Shown piece by piece: positions 30,201 to 44,430 of a stretch of DNA of 64,000 bases (position 1 is its first letter; each line of letters starts with the position of its first letter). Position numbers and translations under genes: made by a program. The notes under the pieces were generated by a model. The model worked only from the letters and a program-made list of their open reading frames with translations. It made no database searches and was not told the origin of the DNA. The DNA lies in NCBI GenBank assembly GCA_023525715.1, contig CM042012.1, positions 56,788,705 to 56,852,704 of the forward strand, in the 5' to 3' direction. The DNA comes from Cichorium intybus (lineage: Eukaryota; Streptophyta; Magnoliopsida; Asterales; Asteraceae).

Positions 30201-31012
30201 CTCGAATTCTCTTTCTCTCGTTGAAACTTACAAACGCACACACACATAGGTGTGTAATTATCTCCATTCTCGAGTTCAAAACACGACTTCTCTCTCTCCC
30301 CCGTTTTCTGATTTACGCCCATAGATAAACAAAATGGAAGGCTGGCTTTTTGACTTGGTCAAGGTAAAAATTTCCAAAAATGCCCCTTATCTCATGCCTT
30401 AGATAAAATTTCCAATGTTTTGTCTGATTTTTCCCAAACTTTACGGCATCATAAGTTCTACACATGTTATCGGAATTTTATAAAATGTATACCTTTGGAA
30501 AGGTGGGAATGAGCTTTACAACTTCTTTCTACTGAGTTAAGTCCCAATCTTTATAGATTTTCTGCTATTAACCCTTGAAAATAACCTTTTAGTTGTTTTT
30601 GTCACTTTTTTGGACATCTTTGATTCGTCATAACTTCTTCGTTATGACTCCAAACGACTCAAATCTTTTTCCTATATTCTTATTACATCAAATATTACAA
30701 AAGTCTTTTTGATGACTTTTTCCCAAATCCTTATATATTTTTAGATGTTAATTTTTTTAAAGTTTAACAATTAATCTTTTCACTTTTGTCCCCAAGTTTC
30801 CCATTTTGCCCTCGGGGTTTCAAGACTTGTTTCCAATAGAAGTAACACCTCATTATGACTAAATAAAATGTCTTAAAACATAGATTCCCACATTTTTACC
30901 TCCCTTGACCATTTTGCCCTTTTGTATCATACTTTCGATATACGTAAAAATTAAACATTAATCATACTTATATTTATAGATTTTTTTTCATATCAAATTT
31001 TTGGTTATCACA
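27287..31012 (-). mobile_element. 5' LTR of element C (3726 bp)
   Basis: Near-identical to 20224-24072. Differences include the short TA tract, loss of about 27 bp near 29660 and a small insertion near 30245 (CACACATAGGTGTGTAA). Ends TTGGTTATCACA, followed by the duplication CCCAG. Confidence 0.92.
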
Positions 31013-31017
31013 CCCAG

Positions 31018-33060
31018 TGCCGCTCCCAGTAATTGTTTTGTGAATTGTTTTTTCGCATCTTGCGTGTCGACTTTAGTTTGCGATTCCCGTTTGCAATACC
31101 AATAGAAATTTTCCAATTGAATGGGATCGGAGGGCATAATATTTATATGCTCCCGTATATCCTCATTGATGGTATTGATCACATCTAATTTTCCATTCAT
31201 CAATGGGTCATGAGTGGCGCTAAAATTTTGTTTATTATTTTCGAAGACCACATCATTGTCATCATCTTCTTGGTCATCGTCCAACAGGTGGATCGGCACC
31301 AAGAGTGAGCGACTAGTTTTATCTGATGATGGTATAGATTCACTCATCACCAGATTTTTACTTTCAAAATGTTCAAAATTTTCAAAAATTTCAGGGTCGG
31401 GGTAGATTTTCATCTACGCCCCCTCCCTCAATAACTGTCTCGACCATGTCATCTGGTGATGGTCTATTTTGGTATAGGTTCACTCATCACCAGATCAACA
31501 TTATCAACATTTTTAAAAATTTCAAAAGTTGTTGGGTTGGGGTTTGTACTATCACTTACAGTCCCCTCTTCAACTTCCTTTTCAACCAAATGATATGGTG
31601 ATGATATAGGTTCACTCATCACCAGATCAACATTGTCTACATTCTCAAAACATCAAAAGTTGTTGAGTCAGTGGTAGTATTGTCACCTACAACCTCTTCC
31701 TCAACAACCGTTTCGACCACCTTGGTGGTCTCTTGAATCTCCCAAGGTGTATGACATTCCATCACATGTTCATGTGATGCAGGTTCACACACAGTATCAT
31801 TGGTATTAAAATCACTCGCCTTAGTTTCTGGCGAGTATGGCAGAAATCCCAAATTTTGGTCGTTCATAGAACACGACTCAGCACAATTACCTTGATGGTT
31901 GCTGTTGTATTGATGGTTGTAGTTACCATTGTAATTTGGCCCTCCCTGATTATTCGACATATATGGTCGCCTGTTGTTGTTGTTGTTGTTGTGGTATTGC
32001 ACTTGACCATACGCTTGACTAACCTCTTGTGGTCTTTGTTCTTGTTGATCATGCTTCTGTTGAATTGGTAGTTCTTGCTGCACGGTGACAATACTGTAAG
32101 CTTCCTACTAAGGGCACTGATCTCATTCTTCACCTCCTTCTTCCAGTCGTTATCAATATCTACTGCTGCCGCCGATGAGGTGCTGTTTGTCTTCCTTGCT
32201 GAATGATTGAACTTGGATCCATTGCTAAGTTGCTCCATGAACCTCCATGTCGTCTTGCTATCTTGCATCATGATTGTCCCTCCAAATGATGCATTAATGA
32301 TGGCCTGACTCATACTGTCGACACCGTCGTAGAATATCGTGACCAACTGCCATCGTGGAAACTGGTGGTGTGGACATGATCGTAACAACTGCTTCAATCT
32401 TTCGAAAGCATCATGGAATGCTTCCCCAGATTTTTGCTGAAATTCCTGTATATCTCTTCTTACTTCCATCGTCTTGCTTGCAGGGTAGAACTCCTGCAAG
32501 AACATTGTCCTCAACTGCTCCCACGTAGTGATACTGTTGGTCGGCAGCGACATGAACCAGTACTTAGCCTTGTCCTTTAGTGTGAATGTAAACAACCTAA
32601 GCCTAAAGAAATTCCTATCAGCATTTCTAGGTATGTTCACGTTGCCTATATCTAAGAACTCGTGAAGATGATTATAAGGATTATCCTGTGTATGACCACT
32701 AAATTTTGGCAACACACCTAACAACTCTGGCCCAATCTCTACCTGACAATCAACATTTTCAGGAAAAAAATATAGGCGATGCCTCATCGTACTCCCATGG
32801 CTGGAAGTGCGATGCAACCGACTGCCTACTCGGTTGTGCAAAATAAAGCGGAGGAACGAAATTACCGTTATTGTAGAGCTCATTATTATATCGTTGTCCT
32901 CTCAACTGATTGTTTTGATGTTTCTGTCGTGGAGGTCCTCGACCTTGGTTCCACTGGTTGTTATCATAGTAAATCGGGCCAGTATAACACGTGTATTCAC
33001 CTGGGTACATGTAATCGCCTAATCGGGGCCATTTTGGTTTAACGTAATACATGATTAACA
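31018..33060 (-). pseudogene. gag of element B (broken by frameshifts)
   Basis: Minus-strand gag in at least four frame segments. About 32800-33060 gives the N-terminal part (Gln/Asn/Tyr-rich). About 32080-32880 gives the retrotransposon gag capsid-like core (NFFRLRLFTFTLKDKAKYWF, LQEFYPASKTMEVRRDIQEF, GEAFHDAFERLKQLLRSCP). 31637-32083 gives a Gln/Asn-rich linker. 31018-31413 gives the acidic C-terminus shared with element A. I see no CCHC knuckle. The start codon is not assignable because an LTR is inserted just upstream. Gag would form the particle; pol must be supplied by another element. Confidence 0.85.
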
Positions 33061-34234
33061 TGATAAATTAAGCTTTATTGAACCAAGAATGGCCCTACTT
33101 TTGATGGAATTGAATGAATTACATGCAGGGATTGAAAAACGGGAATTTTGGGTGAAAACTACGCATTAAACGGACACCGGAAGCTGAAGAAAAATGTCAG
33201 CGTCCTAGCAGCGTCGCAGACGTTGGCCTGGAACTCTGGGCCAATTTTCAAGGAAAAAGCAAGCCAAAAATGCCAGGAAGCCCCGTCAACGTCCTAGGTG
33301 GCGTCTGGGACACTGGCCTAGGACGCCGGGCGTTTTTTGGGACGTCTCTTCGTGGAACGCTGCTCGTCGTAACTGCTGAAGAAATACACACAGCGTCCCA
33401 GGGGGGTCTGGGACGCTGGTCTAGGACGCTGCCGCCTAGAATGCCCTAAATTGCCTTATTTAAGCCACTCTATTTAATGGAACTTTATGCCATTGACCCA
33501 AAACGGCCTCCAGACGATTTTCCCAGGGTTTGACAGTTTTTCAAGGCCTAAAACATCCCCAAATCATCTCCAAACAATTCCAAATCTCAAATTAAACCAC
33601 TTTTGCATCAAGATCAAGTCACAGTTCCTGAAGTTCTGAAGATCTAGTCATGTTCAACATCTCCAACACAGAGTTTGCATCAGTTCCAGTTATGAGTAGC
33701 TAAATCATCCCGTGATCACAACCAGGAGTAGGTTTTGATTTCTTTTCCAGTATTGTATTAGATTTGAACCTTTTAGATTCATGAACACAGTATTTGGTTT
33801 GTTTGTTTTTCAATCATATGACTAGATTTCCAATACTTGTTCTTAAACTGTTGATTGATTGAGTGTAAGACAATTCTATTGTGATCTTCCCCACCGTGCC
33901 AAATCATCCACAGTGGTGTGTAGGACGGAGGGTGCGGATTTTACATAGTTTGATCCCAGATTTAGTCAGTAGCAGTACGGTTATGTCTATGTAATCTGAA
34001 TGAACGCAAAATTAGTAAATCTAATATAATACATTGTTAGGAATCAAAACTAAAACCGGGAGTGATCACCTTTTTTTTCTGATTGAATTAAACTTTTTGC
34101 AGTATTTGTTTGTTTAAATTTATTTGCTTTTAAAATCTGTTAGAACTATATTGTTAACCATAAGCTCCTCGTGGATTCGACCCTTACTTGCCCTAACTAT
34201 TTGGTGCGTTTAAGGTTTATTTTTTATTGCATCA
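33061..34234 (+). mobile_element. Solo-LTR-like insertion in the leader of element B (1174 bp)
   Basis: Plus-strand LTR-like block starting TGATAAATTAAGC and ending TTATTGCATCA. It has a TATA-like TTATTTAA at 33455-33462. CpG words built on GCGTCCTAGGACGC lie upstream at 33198-33438. Near its end is CTCCTCGTGGATTCGACCC, as in other Athila-type LTRs. It lies between the PBS region and gag of element B. No matching target duplication is visible (TAACA against ACGAC), so the exact ends, or its origin by simple insertion, are uncertain. Confidence 0.6.
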
Positions 34235-34350
34235 ACGACTGCGATCATCGCCCATTGTGAGGACGTACACATATAAAAAATTAAAAACAAAAAATCTAAC
34301 ATCAAAAGAAAAAAAATTACCACTGATCGTCTATCCTAAGCGCACAACTT

Positions 34351-34366
34351 CCCGGCAACGGCGCCA
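34351..34366 (-). other. PBS of element B (tRNA-Asp type)
   Basis: The minus strand reads TGGCGCCGTTGCCGGG, complementary to the 3' end of plant tRNA-Asp, the PBS commonly seen in Athila-type elements. It lies five bases inside the 5' LTR. Confidence 0.88.
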
Positions 34367-34371
34367 AAATT

Positions 34372-35366
34372 TGACAACGCCTAGGTCATCGTGCGGTCAA
34401 AAATAGTAAAATAAACCTTACACACACTAGTATAGCGGTAGCAACGGTCACGGTCGATCCACGGGAGTTTGGTGGTAAAGATAGAATGACAATATACCAA
34501 CTGTAGTGTCACTTTACAGTCAGCGGTATTGTTTCTACTTCCCCAAAAACCAACACAAAACACAGTATCAAAACACTTGCCAAAACCTAACTCAAGCATG
34601 AACTAAACTAACCCAAATCAAATCCTAGACTAAAGTTCCTTACTGAAATCAGAAACTAAATTCAGAATCCAGAAGCGACAATCAATCCTGTACAATCAAA
34701 CACATCCAAACATCAATAATGAAAAATAACATCAAACCGAATGATTACTTTATAATTCGAAACAAAACATCAAACCAATATCCAAACAATCAAATCAGAT
34801 CTAAACTACCAACTATTTACTACTAAAATCAGAAACTATAAATTCTAACAAACATCGAGTAATCGACGGAAATCCCGATTGTGGAATACCTCGATACCGA
34901 GTTTATAAAATGATAGAAAAAGTAAATTACTAACCAAAATACTGATTCCCACTGAAAAACTGACGAAATTGTGCCATCGGATCCCTCCTTTGCGTCCCGG
35001 GATGCTCCAAAAGTCGGACGGGACTCCGGTATTTATAGTTGTGCGAAATTAGGGTTTCCGCGTCGCGCCCAAGATCTTCCGGCGACACGCGTGTCTTCTC
35101 GAGCCCGAAATCTCGGAGTTTAAAATTCAAAAACGGAGATTTTATCCAGTCGCGAGATAGCGGCACTATCTATGCCAGATTTGTCTTCTTGCCCCTTTTG
35201 CTCCATAACTTCTCCATAATTGCACTAAAAACTCTGTATTTACATTAAAAACATTTCCAAGCACTTTGGCACAAAATTAAGTGATATTAGCCAATTTAAG
35301 ACATATATTTAATCCAAAACATAGCTAAAAGACGACTATAATACTTAATATTACTAGGCGTTGTCA
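34372..35366 (-). mobile_element. 5' LTR of element B (995 bp)
   Basis: Plus-strand ends TGACAACGCCTAGG and CTAGGCGTTGTCA. TATA box (reverse complement) at 35030-35037, with CpG words at 35058-35092. Partner of 17663-18651. Confidence 0.9.
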
Positions 35367-35371
35367 GCTGG

Positions 35372-35440
35372 CATATCTAACGGCCCAGATTCATTCTCGC
35401 ATTCTCAACTTCTTTTCCATTCTCAAAGGAACCCTCCCAT
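35372..35440. mobile_element. Right terminus of the TIR element split by element B
   Basis: Carries GGCCCAGATTCATTCTCGCA and TTCTCAACTTC, the inverted counterpart of 16935-16990. It ends in ATATA and abuts another element start. Confidence 0.6.
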
Positions 35441-35442
35441 AT

Positions 35443-35850
35443 AGGGTCCGGATCCGGTGAGGGCTCTTTTTTCGGTGAGGACTCGCGGGGACACCTTAAA
35501 AAATTGAAAAAATGTAAATAATAAAATGGATCATAGTACTATATCGGAAAAAAAAGATTAAAAAAAACTTTTGGATCATTAATTTTTTTTATAATGAAAC
35601 AATGATCCAAAAATAAAAAATACAGAAAAATTGGATCATTGCGTTTTTCAATGATCCAAAAAAAATTTTCAATTTTTTTTTGATAATGATATAGTACTAT
35701 TCTCGATTTTATGATTTGTATTTTTTTTCAATTTTGTGTTATTTTTAGAAATTTAAAAATAATTAAATTAATTTATAATTTTTTTAAATACAATAAGGGT
35801 ATTTATGTAATCTTGGTATCCTTGAAATTAGGAAAGTGATTTTCAAATCC
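35443..35850. mobile_element. Left end of a second copy of the 15495-type TIR element
   Basis: Starts GGGTCCGGATCCGGTGAGG like 15495 and shows the same GGATCAT words in T/A-rich sequence. No right TIR was found before the (CT)n array, so it looks truncated. Confidence 0.5.
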
Positions 35851-35852
35851 CT

Positions 35853-36794
<942 letters not shown>

Positions 36795-36905
36795 ACTGTA
36801 ATCACCGATGATTATAACTGTAATCACCGATGATTATAACTGTAATCATCGATGATTATAACTGTAATCACTGATGATTATAATGTGATCATTGATTATT
36901 ATAAA
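36795..36905. repeat. 22-bp tandem repeat, about five units
   Basis: Units ACTGTAATCACCGATGATTA + TA at 36795, 36817, 36839 and 36861 with single-base variants, then decayed copies to about 36925. Each unit contains the inverted pair AATCA...TGATT. Confidence 0.9.
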
Positions 36906-37665
36906 TATAATCATTTGTGATTATAACTCTAGATTGCTTTATCATGAACATAAACATTTTTTGATATCTTTGAACTTTATTATGCATGTGTGAATGCAAA
37001 AAACAAGAATGATTATATTCATGGGTGCCCCATCTTTGTTTTTATGTACGACGGTAGCAACAAGAATATCGATCAAAACTACAACATCGGCGAATTCATT
37101 TTATGATTAAATGTGTATTTATTTAAGAACAATGATGTATTCGTGTATGATTAAATATGTATTCATTTTATGATTAGATGTGTATTCACTTACGTTCATA
37201 TGTATATTTACATATCATTGCATGCTTATTCATTTATGATTACAGGTTTATTTATTTATGATTAGATGCGTATTCGGTAATTCTCAAATTTTATGTATAT
37301 TTTATTCATTGATGATTACAACGTAATTTTGTATAATCTCTATAAAAATACTGTTAAAAATTAAATCACTAAAATTATAAAATTATTTTTTTATTCATCC
37401 ATGATTGAAGTCGTGAAAAAGAATAAACAAACTATTAAAATTTCGAATTTTGAAAAAAGAAATGATAAAAATATTTTTTTATTTTCAATTAATAAAATAA
37501 CAAAAAATTCAATTAATTCCTTTATTTTAGGTAACAGCAATCGTAATCTCTGTAATCATGGAAACTAAATAAATTAATCCCATGATTATAGGAAAACATA
37601 ATTATTTAGTATTTTTAATTAATTAGTCATATTGTAAAATTACTATAATATCCCTATAAAATGAT
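36906..37665. other. Unassigned A/T-rich sequence
   Basis: Scattered GATTA/TTATGATT words continue from the tandem repeat. No gene recognised. Confidence 0.4.
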
Positions 37666-38008
<343 letters not shown>

Positions 38009-39889
38009 AAAGCTACAAAAAGGAATGTACTTTTTGTTTTTTGTCGCACACATATACGACTAGTATACAAAGTATGGTGGGAAAAGCTTAACCGTATGAT
38101 TAAAAAACAGTAAAAATCGTAAAATCCGAAACCGATTAACCGCAATCGAAACAATAACCGGCAGTGAGGTTTCCAATTTTGAAATAACCGAAAAATTTCG
38201 GCGCGGTGCGGTTATATGAAATATATCAAACCGAAGTAAACACAACCGTACCGGAAACATAATTGCACCGCTAACCGCATAATTAAGTTATTATTTAGTT
38301 TTAGTTTTTATATTAATTAAAAAATCTAAAATTGAAGAAGTCTCTTCCCGATTAGTCGGCTTCTAATGTAAATGTCGTCAAATTATTTTAATAATTATTA
38401 TTTTAGTTCGTGTATTTGTTAAACGAGAGTTAACTCATTTGTTTAATTCCGGTGTACACAACTTCTTATTCAGAAATAATTTATGACATATTGTGATCAT
38501 TGTTTATGGAATATTGTGATCATTGTTTGTGTTCTATTGCAAACATATTGTGATATGTTTATGTTAGTGATTGTTTTATTTTAATCTTTAATTTGTTTAA
38601 TCGTAAAACAAGTATAAATTCATACAGATAAAAAAACTGCACCAAATAAATGCGGTTAATAACTGGAACCGCAACCGCATAACCGCACCATTTAGTTATT
38701 TAAAAAATTTCAGTTTAAACTTGTATTTTGGTATTACTTGCTTGATAACCACAATGAAAGAAACAATTAATCAAATTAAAGGGAAACATGTTTCAACTAT
38801 CATCTATTTACTTGATAAAACATATTCGATCATTCCTACAATTATCGTAGAAACTTACTCAATTGTTGGGGAGTAGACACTTATCTCCCATCTCAGTGTA
38901 TCAAATGCAAAAGTAGAATTCCTGTTGTGATATTAAGATTAATCGAATGCAAAATAAAATTAAATTGAATGTAAATATTAATTGAATGCTTAATTGAAAC
39001 CTAAACCAAACCTGTTGAGATGAAGAAGAGAAAAACTATGTTTAATTGATGATTGTGTAACTTGCGCTGTAGATGACAACTAGGAAAATTGACTATCAAG
39101 CTTGCAACTAGAGGTAATGGCGTAAAGGAATGATGATTGGGATGAGACTTTACACACACTATTCTTGATTGTGATTTTCAATCTCGCGATAAAATTGATT
39201 TCATTGTAATCTTTAATTAAGGAAGGATACTTCAATAATATAACATGATATTTTTATGTTTATATAAAAAATTTAATATTAAAGTTTAAGGCTAATTAAA
39301 ATAGAAAATTGGATACGGATGTGAATTTTATAGCTTTGTAATGATAGGGGATAAGGTGGTTTAGGTGTAGTATATGTGTAATGTATTATTTGCCGTTTAA
39401 AAAACAATGATATATATGGACGTGAATTTCAAAGTTCTTAAAAACATGAATGAAATTTGGCCTAAAATATGTGTATAATGCATGTCTATCATTTTGTGAA
39501 CCAACAGATTAGATACGAGCCACTTGAGGAAAATACAGTCGAAGGATTTATTTCTATTTTAGCAAAAGAACTCCGTTTCAATGTTGATCAAAGAGATTAG
39601 ATCCTTGTGAATAGGAGGTCGAAATGTATTAGTTGTTGGTACACCTGTAGGATATTGTATCATAAAAGGTCCAACAACAGCAAGTATTATGGTTGTAATT
39701 TTGGATTGAAGATAATAAATGTTTGTTTTAGAATAGGTGAATTGATTTTGATTATTAGTATCTAAATATTTAAGTAATACATTACACTTCTTAAAACCAC
39801 CATTGGTTTGACGGAATTGTCAAGTGGTTGGCTTTGAACTAATATGTTTGTTTGCGTGGGCAGTATTGCAATTTATTATTATTAGAGTA
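38009..39889. other. Unassigned sequence with AACCG-rich patches
   Basis: About 38130-38280 and 38660-38690 repeat AACCGCA, AACCGCATAACCGC and GGTGCGGTTAT words in both orientations. This suggests a degraded repeat element; no TIR was fixed. No ORF of interest. Confidence 0.4.
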
Positions 39890-40415
39890 AATTATAATTT
39901 TGGTCAGTGTGGTTGTCATAAAATTATATTGACAGTAATTTTTTTTTAAATCTCATATCCAAGGTTCCTATGGTGGCAACAAAATTACAGATTTGGTCCC
40001 TATGGTGCCCTTTCCACATGAAAAGACCAAATTGTCTTTTTCAATTTCGTTTTTCTTTTGTTTTAATTTTTTTATCATTCTAATAATTAGAAAACAGTCC
40101 ATAATTTTTAATTTCTATTTCCTGCGGCAGCGTGATCAAGTTTCGGGTTGCTTTCTACGTTCCCGAAAACTCACTAACTCATCTGAAGTTCCGGCATAAA
40201 CGACGGCTTCCACGGTGCTCACCACTACCGATGTCACGGCGATTTCTTGGTCCAGTAATATGCAAACCAACATATGCTTTGTAACCTGTTGGCATCCTCC
40301 CATATGGTCATTTTCGCAACCTTTTGGAAAACATAATAACTTAATTGCAAAAATTAAAAATACGGTGTCAAAATCGAGAAAACTGAAAAAGTTAATGACT
40401 TTTATGCAATTTACC
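39890..40415. mobile_element. Possible non-autonomous element with AAATTA..TTTGGTC ends
   Basis: The left side carries GAGTAAATTATAATTTTGGTC and TTTGGTCCCTATGGT, the right side ATGCAATTTACCC. Such ends are common on dispersed plant repeats. The inverted match is short and the boundaries are uncertain. Confidence 0.3.
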
Positions 40416-41309
40416 CTTTATTTTATGTCTAAATGTAACATCAAACTCAATACAGCATTGAAAAGGTATGTACATCAAGCTCTTTAGAATTTATATTTTT
40501 TTTTCGCTTTGTTTTTAGGTCATTCTAACATACATTCAACTATATATTTCCAAAATAATGACATACTATAGATATCTTTTTATTTTCATTGATTTTGGCA
40601 TTGTATTTTGATAAAAGGAGATAGCGTTATGAATTTTGTATGCGAAGAGATTAATATGGTATACAAACTTACATTTTTTTACCAATTATGTCAATATCGC
40701 TAATACTTTTTACCCATCATATGAACATGCTTACCTTTAGCAACCAATAAATAATTCAAAAATACACCTAAAAACAATATACCGTAAATCCAAAAAAAAA
40801 AAAAACAAGAAGGTTGTGTTTGAAAGAGAGGCATGCAATTGTTTCTTAGTGTGGTCATAATCGTAATCCATATAGAAATAAAAATTAGAAATTATGATTT
40901 TAGTTTAATACCACATGAAAATAAAAATAGAGTGGTCGAATCTTTATAGAACAACAATGTTTGCGTCTATATATAATGCGAGAATAATAAAAAAACCCTC
41001 AAAAAAACACATTATGCAATTCATACAAAATAGAAATCGGTTCAGGTTTTGGTTCAAAAATTTTAAGAATCGCCAGTTCACGCTTCAACAAATGAAAACG
41101 AGTACTCGTTTATGCTATCATATAAATTGTTATGATTGGAATAAACGAAAATATGATGCTTTATAATAAAAAAAACAAAAAGAAGCGTTGTACATTGCGA
41201 TTTTTTCACTTAAACATCGAATGAATAATTTTCGACTTTAGCCAACGAGAGATTTAGTTTTTTTCAAACAAAGACACTACATAAAACTTTCACTCGAGTG
41301 CAAAATGGG
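40416..41309. other. Unassigned A/T-rich sequence
   Basis: No gene recognised. It ends at the abrupt start of RT coding sequence of element E. Confidence 0.4.
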
Positions 41310-41584
41310 TGAAGAGTGTGTATAGATTACAGGAAACTGAACGCCACAACCAGAAAAGATCCTTTCCCCTTCAAATGTTGGAAAGGTTGGCAGGGAAATC
41401 ACATTATTGTTCTTTGGATGGATTCTCTGGATTCCATCAAATCCCTGTAGCACCCGAAGACCAGGAGAAGACGACCTTCACGTGCCCCTTTGGCACGTTT
41501 GCTTATAGGAGGATGCCCTTTGGTCTTTGCAATGCACCGGCCACGTTTCAGAGATGTATGGTAAGTATTTTCTCTGAATATGTA
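41310..41584 (+). pseudogene. Element E pol: reverse transcriptase, N-terminal part
   Basis: Starts at VCIDYRKLNATTRKDPFPF, shifts frame once, and continues with SLDGFSGFHQIPVAPEDQEK, FTCPFGTFAYRRMPFGLCNA and PATFQRCM. These are the RT palm motifs with the first catalytic Asp. It stops at EYV where the solo LTR entered. RT copies the element RNA into DNA in the particle; this copy is inactive. Confidence 0.9.
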
Positions 41585-41815
41585 TGTGACAATTGTAAAA
41601 TCTGACACCCAAACGAATCCCTGAACACGTAATAACGACCAACAGAATATATAAGGTATTGTTTTAACAATTGATGTGCCATATTAGTGTTATGATAAGT
41701 TAAACAAATACTACTCGAAAAAGCGAACAATTTGACATAAAAAACGTCAAAAATGGATATCGTATGACAAAGTTATAATTATCCGAAAACGACAAATCAG
41801 TATTTTCTTAAAATG

Positions 41816-42023
<208 letters not shown>

Positions 42024-42765
42024 ACAACCGGGAGTCGTAAACACAAAAATTTTATATCAAATCGAACGTCGTAAAATTTCACATGTTTTAGTGTCAACGA
42101 AATTTAGTACGAGTCTCCAACGGCACAAATACCGAGAATGTGGACACAAATGCGCCACATGGAGCAACGCATGTGTGCCATGTGTCACGACGCATGTGCA
42201 ACACCTACTCACTACATGTCGCGACGCATGCCATCAGACGACGCATGCGCGACACACCGGCACGAGGTGGCGACACGTTTTTCGAGGTCAAGATTTGGAA
42301 CTAGTATAAATAGAATGGAGGGTGAGACTTCTCCATCATCACCACCACTCTCTCCTTTACTTCCAATCACCACCTCCCTCCGCCGTCGCTAACCGCCGCC
42401 GTCTGCCGTCCGCCGCCGTCGCCGTCGACTGCCGCTCCGTTTTTTTCGGAAAATTCCGCGAACACCCTACTGTGAGTTTACGGCCCCTCGTTTTTATCGC
42501 TTTTATTATTTTCAAATATAAGGGGGGGAATACATGTCAAAATAAGATATATTTGTTTTTAATTACGTTTATTATAAATGGAGGGTATCATCTCTAAAAC
42601 ATGAAATATTACTATATATGTTGATAAAAATAATGAAATAATACTATTGTTATTATAGAAGATAATAATAATATTATGATGATGAATTACGAAAAGTAAA
42701 CATATTGTTACGATACGTTAACGCTAAAAATATATACTTTGATACACTTTTAATTAAGTGATATG

Positions 42766-42766
<1 letters not shown>

Positions 42767-42843
<77 letters not shown>
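42767..42843. repeat. (TA)n microsatellite, about 77 bp
   Basis: Second TA array in the solo LTR. Confidence 0.95.
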
Positions 42844-42850
<7 letters not shown>

Positions 42851-43567
42851 ACTTTGTTTATAAAACAAATATACAAAAATTATTTATACGCGAACAACAA
42901 AAGCTCATTGCGGTACTAGAGTTATTGCCATAAGTCCCCTAGACTTATAACCGTTAACCTTCTGAAGGAAGGGCTAGAGAGGTCAAGTATACGTATACAG
43001 TTAGGCAAACTCACCCATGTGGTCGATATATACGACTCTTCTGAACTGTCTTGGGTGTTGACATCTCGAGTACACTGTCGACGTCTGGCAAAACGTCAAC
43101 AGGGGCCATTTTACCCCAGGATAGCTCGGTTATAAGGCTCTAAGTAGCACTGTAGCTCGGTTCGTGGGAAATACCATAAATTAATATATAAATATCGACA
43201 GTTTTATAAAAAGGTTTTATTTGTTTTTAAACAGCGGAGATACTCGAATTTTTCATCAAAACCTGTAAACTCACCAACTTTATGTTGACTTTTCAAAGTG
43301 ATATTGTGTTCCCAAGAAACAATTAAAGATGCGGAGGGTTTTGAGTAAACGGAACTCTAGGAACTTTTTGGTTTGCGCAATAAATCATATAGCTTCATGT
43401 ATTAAAATAATCGGGCAACGTTTTTCTCAAACGTTGGGTCACAATGTAATATTACTCTAATATATATAAAATGTTTGTTTAATATTGAAATTGTTCAATG
43501 GCTGTGATAACAAACTGTCTACCGTCATTACCGCTCGGTGATTCCGCCACTAGCCGGGGGTGTGACA

Positions 43568-44430
43568 ATGTAGAAGAGATAATTGAAGTCTTCATGGATG
43601 ATCTCACGGTATATGGAGACTCATTTAATCATTGCTTAGAAAATCTCAAAAAAATTCTACAAATGTGCATCGACACAGATCTTGTCCTCAATTACGAAAA
43701 GTGTCACTTTATGGTAGACAAGGGATTGATTTTGGGACACGTAGTTTCCAAAAATGGGCAGGAGATCGACAAAGCAAAGATAGATGTCATCAAGAATTTG
43801 CCATATCCTACGAATGTTCGGGAAGTTCGATCATTCTTGGGGCACGCAGGCTTTTATAGAAGATTTATAAAAGATTTTTCAAAAATCACGGTTCTAATGT
43901 GCCATCTTCTACAGAAAGACGTCGATTTCAAATTCGACGATGCCTGCAAGCGAGCATTTGATCACTTGAAGACTCTATTCACATCTTCTCCTATTATACA
44001 ACCACCTGATTGGAGTCTACCTTTCGAGATAATGTGTGACGCAAGTAGCACAACCATTGGGGCTGTCTTGGGGCAAAAAGTTGATCGGGCCCATCATGTC
44101 ATTTACTATGCGTCAAAATTTTTGGATGATGCTCAAGGTAACTAGTCCACGACTGAAAAGGAACTCTTGGAAGTGGTTTTTGCACTTAAAAAGTTTCGTC
44201 AATATCTCTTGGGTGCCAAAGTGATCATTTGCACTGACCATGTTGCCATCAGACACTTGCTAACAAAAAAGAATTCAAAACCGCGATTAATCCGATGGAT
44301 CCTTTTGTTGCAAGAGTTTGATATCGAAATAAAAGATAAACGTGGAAAGGAAAACCTGGTGGCTGACCATTTAAGCCGCATTACACCACAAGGGGAGACC
44401 GAGCCAATCTGTGATGCTTTCCCTGATGAG
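43568..44430 (+). pseudogene. Element E pol: RT C-terminal part and RNase H
   Basis: Begins with the duplicated ATGTA and then EEIIEVFMDDLTVYG (the catalytic Asp pair of RT). It continues with LGHVVSKNGQEIDKAKIDVI and VREVRSFLGHAGFYRRFIKD, then the RNase H domain (FEIMCDASSTTIGAVLGQ, YYASKFLDDAQGN, in-frame TAG 44143-44145, STTEKELLEVVFALKKF, ICTDHVAIRHLL). Catalytic residues of both domains are visible. One in-frame stop lies within this piece. Confidence 0.9.

Noticed and set aside
36795..36905. CRISPR-like array
   Set aside because: Units are directly adjacent with no spacers, and the sequence is plant nuclear.
42138..42597. Small plus-strand ORFs in the solo LTR
   Set aside because: They cover the CpG words, TATA box and CCG-rich leader of an LTR and have no homology that I recognise.
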